DNA of 15,190 nucleotides from positions 1 to 15,190 of the forward strand of contig JBKCHQ010000218.1 of NCBI GenBank assembly GCA_046302715.1. The letters are read 5' to 3'. Each line of letters opens with the position of its first letter. The first letter of the stretch is position 1. Below, one piece after another: positions 13,396-15,190 of the stretch. The translations under genes and the position numbers were made by a program. Under the pieces are notes generated by a model, which saw only the letters and a list, made by a program, of their open reading frames with translations, made no database searches and had not been told where the DNA came from. Source of the DNA: CAMCXT01 sp046302715. GTDB taxonomy: Bacteria; Bacteroidota; Bacteroidia; M30B66.

Positions 13396-14991
13396 TTATT
13401 CAAACATCACTTGGATGGTTCCTGTTTTGCCGTTTTGTGTTTCAAAACGTACTAAATACAAGCCCGAAGTAAGGTTGTTTCTATTAATCGTTATCTCTTT
13501 GGTATTGATGGCAAATTGCGAAGCCACCTCTTTACCCGTAATATCGAACAAGCGGTACGAAGCTAAAGCGCCACCGATAGGCGCGCGCAAAGTTACCTGC
13601 TCACGTGATGGATTTGGATAGGCAATAACTTTGCTATCGTTATCCAACACTGCTCCGTTGCTCAATAATTGCTCATAACCGGGTAATTCCATTACACGAA
13701 TCATTCGAGGTACCGAATATCCCATAATGGTATCAATGTAAGTGCGTGCTTTTGTAGCCGACATATCCGGATTCAAACCTTTGTTATTTAAGTGGATGGC
13801 CACCCCATTAAGGCTTGAACCTGTTGCAGCATTAATGGCGGCAACCGTATTTACTACAGTAGTTGAATCCCAAAAATCCCATGGTGAACTTTCCTGGAAA
13901 GGTGCTGCAATTGTTGGTCGCAAGAACGGATACAATCCTTCATAATTATCTGGATTCAAGTTTAGTAGAGGGTGATTGCTTGCTAAACGTAAATTGGCTG
14001 CTTGCGAATATGGATCGTTAAATACGGCACTACGCAAAATATCGTGGTTGCCCAATTGGTTTGATTTTCCGATCACGTATTTTGATCCCGATACTGGTAC
14101 CACTGTTTCACCCGTTGTTGGCACAATTACAATTCCGTTTTCAAAAGGTGCAAATCCGTCGTTAGGACAATGGAATGAAACGATAGGTTTTTCGCCGGCC
14201 TCAAGCCACGTGCTATCTCCGAGTGCACCGGTTAAGTTAACTACCATCGAAACCTCGTTTGAATGGCCTGCGTGGTTGTAATTGTTTACGATACCTCCCG
14301 TTCCGTCAATGTTTCCAACAAGAGCGGTATTTACATACAAGTTACCGTTAACGTCAACAAATTTTTCGATTTGTAGCTCTTCAATACGATCGAGTGTATT
14401 GTATGCAAGTGCAATATAGCCACCCGAACCTTGTCCGAATAGCGCAATACGATTGGTGTCAATACCATAAGGATTGCCATCTTCAGCTACAGACTTTTTG
14501 AAGTAACGAACTGCAGTTTTAGCATCATGCAAGGCACGATAAACCGCGTTTAGTAAAGTTCCACGACGCACATCGGCCGATGAGTTGAGCGGATCCCAAC
14601 CCAAACGATATGAAATAGATGCTGCTACAAATCCACGCTTGGCGAAACGGTTGCAAATTTCCACATTAGATGAGTCATTGCGAGAACCTGTAGGACTGCC
14701 GTTAAAGTACTGCGGAAGAAAATTACCGGTATGTAAATAAATAACCAGCGGACGACCTGTTTCGGTATCTCCTGTGGGAGTGTAAACATCCATTGGAAGT
14801 GGCCCTTGTTGCGGGTTCATAGGATCCACCGTGATGGGTGGTGTAAAGTAGAAATTGGTACCATAAGTGATATTCGATTGCTTTGATACCGCGGTAAACA
14901 CTTCTTCGAAGTACCGGCCTGTTTGTGCCTGCATAACCTGCGTACCCAATAGGAATGCAGCCAAGCTTAAAATGCGTAAGTTTCTTTTCAT
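13396..14991 (-). CDS. Secreted alpha/beta-hydrolase-fold protein with type IX sorting domain and altered nucleophile elbow
   Basis: A 531-residue protein with a signal peptide (1-22, ending QAQ), an esterase/lipase-like alpha/beta-hydrolase domain (about 60-340), a linker, and a Por/type IX sorting domain (about 458-531: YPNPSREQVTLRAP, then LTSGLYLVRFET). The fold is shown by PLVIYLHTGN at the oxyanion strand, FVAASISYRLG, a helix with DAKTAVRYFKK, DTNRIALFGQGSGGY at the elbow, HCPNDGFAPFENG (274-286) at the acid turn with D278, and H316 in GNHDIL. In the elbow the usual G-x-S-x-G is read as G186-Q187-G188-S189-G190, so glycine takes the place of the nucleophilic serine. The protein may be a non-catalytic binder, or may use the shifted S189. 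It is monocistronic, with a promoter box on one side and a terminator on the other. Confidence 0.88.
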   Translation of the reverse strand: MKRNLRILSLAAFLLGTQVMQAQTGRYFEEVFTAVSKQSNITYGTNFYFTPPITVDPMNPQQGPLPMDVYTPTGDTETGRPLVIYLHTGNFLPQYFNGSPTGSRNDSSNVEICNRFAKRGFVAASISYRLGWDPLNSSADVRRGTLLNAVYRALHDAKTAVRYFKKSVAEDGNPYGIDTNRIALFGQGSGGYIALAYNTLDRIEELQIEKFVDVNGNLYVNTALVGNIDGTGGIVNNYNHAGHSNEVSMVVNLTGALGDSTWLEAGEKPIVSFHCPNDGFAPFENGIVIVPTTGETVVPVSGSKYVIGKSNQLGNHDILRSAVFNDPYSQAANLRLASNHPLLNLNPDNYEGLYPFLRPTIAAPFQESSPWDFWDSTTVVNTVAAINAATGSSLNGVAIHLNNKGLNPDMSATKARTYIDTIMGYSVPRMIRVMELPGYEQLLSNGAVLDNDSKVIAYPNPSREQVTLRAPIGGALASYRLFDITGKEVASQFAINTKEITINRNNLTSGLYLVRFETQNGKTGTIQVMFE

Positions 14992-15010
14992 AGAGGAATT
15001 TTTATGCTTT

Positions 15011-15018
15011 CAAAAGTA
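15011..15018 (-). promoter_or_regulatory. Candidate -7 box for the secreted alpha/beta-hydrolase gene
   Basis: Read leftward this is TACTTTTG, an exact match to TAnnTTTG. The predicted transcript start is near 15005, giving a leader of about 13 nt before the ATG at 14989-14991. The leader contains no purine-rich Shine-Dalgarno sequence, as is usual in Bacteroidota. A clear -33 TTTG at normal spacing is not visible. Confidence 0.5.
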
Positions 15019-15052
15019 CAGTTTTTTATACATGAAAAATGTATTTTGGTGA

Positions 15053-15190
15053 AAACATAATAATAAAAATGGCCAGTCGTTTTTATGCCCAATCATTCCC
15101 CAACACGTACAAAACGCTTTAAATTTGCAAATTGGGTGTACGCCTTATGTAGAAGAAGAAAAAACGGATACGCTAGTTTATTTATTAAAA
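15053..15190. other. Right edge with unresolved coding potential
   Basis: Three frames are open here and none can be settled. A rightward frame without an ATG runs from 15053 to the edge and includes NALNLQIGCTPYVEEEKTD. A rightward frame with an ATG at 15085-15087 gives 35 mostly basic residues. A leftward frame ends with a TGA at 15093-15095 and encodes YTQFANLKRFVRVGE at its end. An exact TAnnTTTG box (TAAATTTG, 15120-15127, rightward) overlaps all of them and could be a promoter for a gene beyond the window. I cannot choose among these. Confidence 0.3.

Overview
The window looks like a chromosomal segment of a member of the phylum Bacteroidota (class or order not resolved). The evidence is two secreted proteins with C-terminal type IX secretion (Por) sorting domains, several intergenic matches to the Bacteroidota-type -7 box TAnnTTTG, few purine-rich Shine-Dalgarno sequences, and the neighbourhood birA / rsfS-ftsH-DUF2007-cdsA, which is familiar from that phylum. 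Base composition is moderately AT-rich, most strongly in the first kilobase. No rRNA, tRNA, CRISPR array, insertion sequence or phage gene was recognised.

Layout: (1) 1-971 is a sparse, AT-rich left edge. It holds a possible cut-off leftward reading frame, palindromes, and one rightward gene for an unrecognised polytopic membrane protein. (2) 999-4403 is a leftward block of birA (biotin protein ligase), hutI (imidazolonepropionase) and a DUF6056-like membrane protein, closely packed (gaps of 32 and 10 bp), with a candidate internal promoter before hutI. (3) 4451-8069 is a rightward operon divergent from birA: rsfS (ribosome silencing factor), ftsH (membrane AAA+ metalloprotease), a small DUF2007 protein and cdsA (CDP-diacylglycerol synthase). 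(4) 8143-9444 is a PlsC-like acyltransferase with its own candidate promoter almost on top of its GTG start. (5) 9416-11298 is a leftward pair, a short-chain dehydrogenase and a two-domain VOC protein, joined by an ATGA stop/start overlap; the VOC gene overlaps the acyltransferase gene tail to tail by 29 bp. (6) 11408-11971 is a leftward lipoprotein of unknown function. (7) 12107-13156 is a rightward secreted DUF1028 protein with a type IX sorting domain. (8) 13157-13395 is a convergent intergenic gap with a clear bidirectional terminator and a possible 52-codon reading frame. (9) 13396-14991 is a leftward secreted alpha/beta-hydrolase-fold protein with a type IX sorting domain, whose nucleophile elbow is non-canonical. 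(10) 14992-15190 holds that gene's promoter region and an unresolved right edge.

Functionally, the centre is housekeeping: ribosome dormancy, membrane protein quality control and phospholipid synthesis (cdsA, then an acyltransferase that may act one step earlier on lysophosphatidate). hutI is alone, without hutH, hutU or a formiminoglutamate enzyme in view. The two type IX cargo proteins are separate transcription units facing each other across a shared terminator. I do not see a convincing new multi-gene system. The observations most worth checking are the altered nucleophile elbow of the secreted hydrolase, the small frame behind the terminator, and the coupled dehydrogenase/VOC pair.
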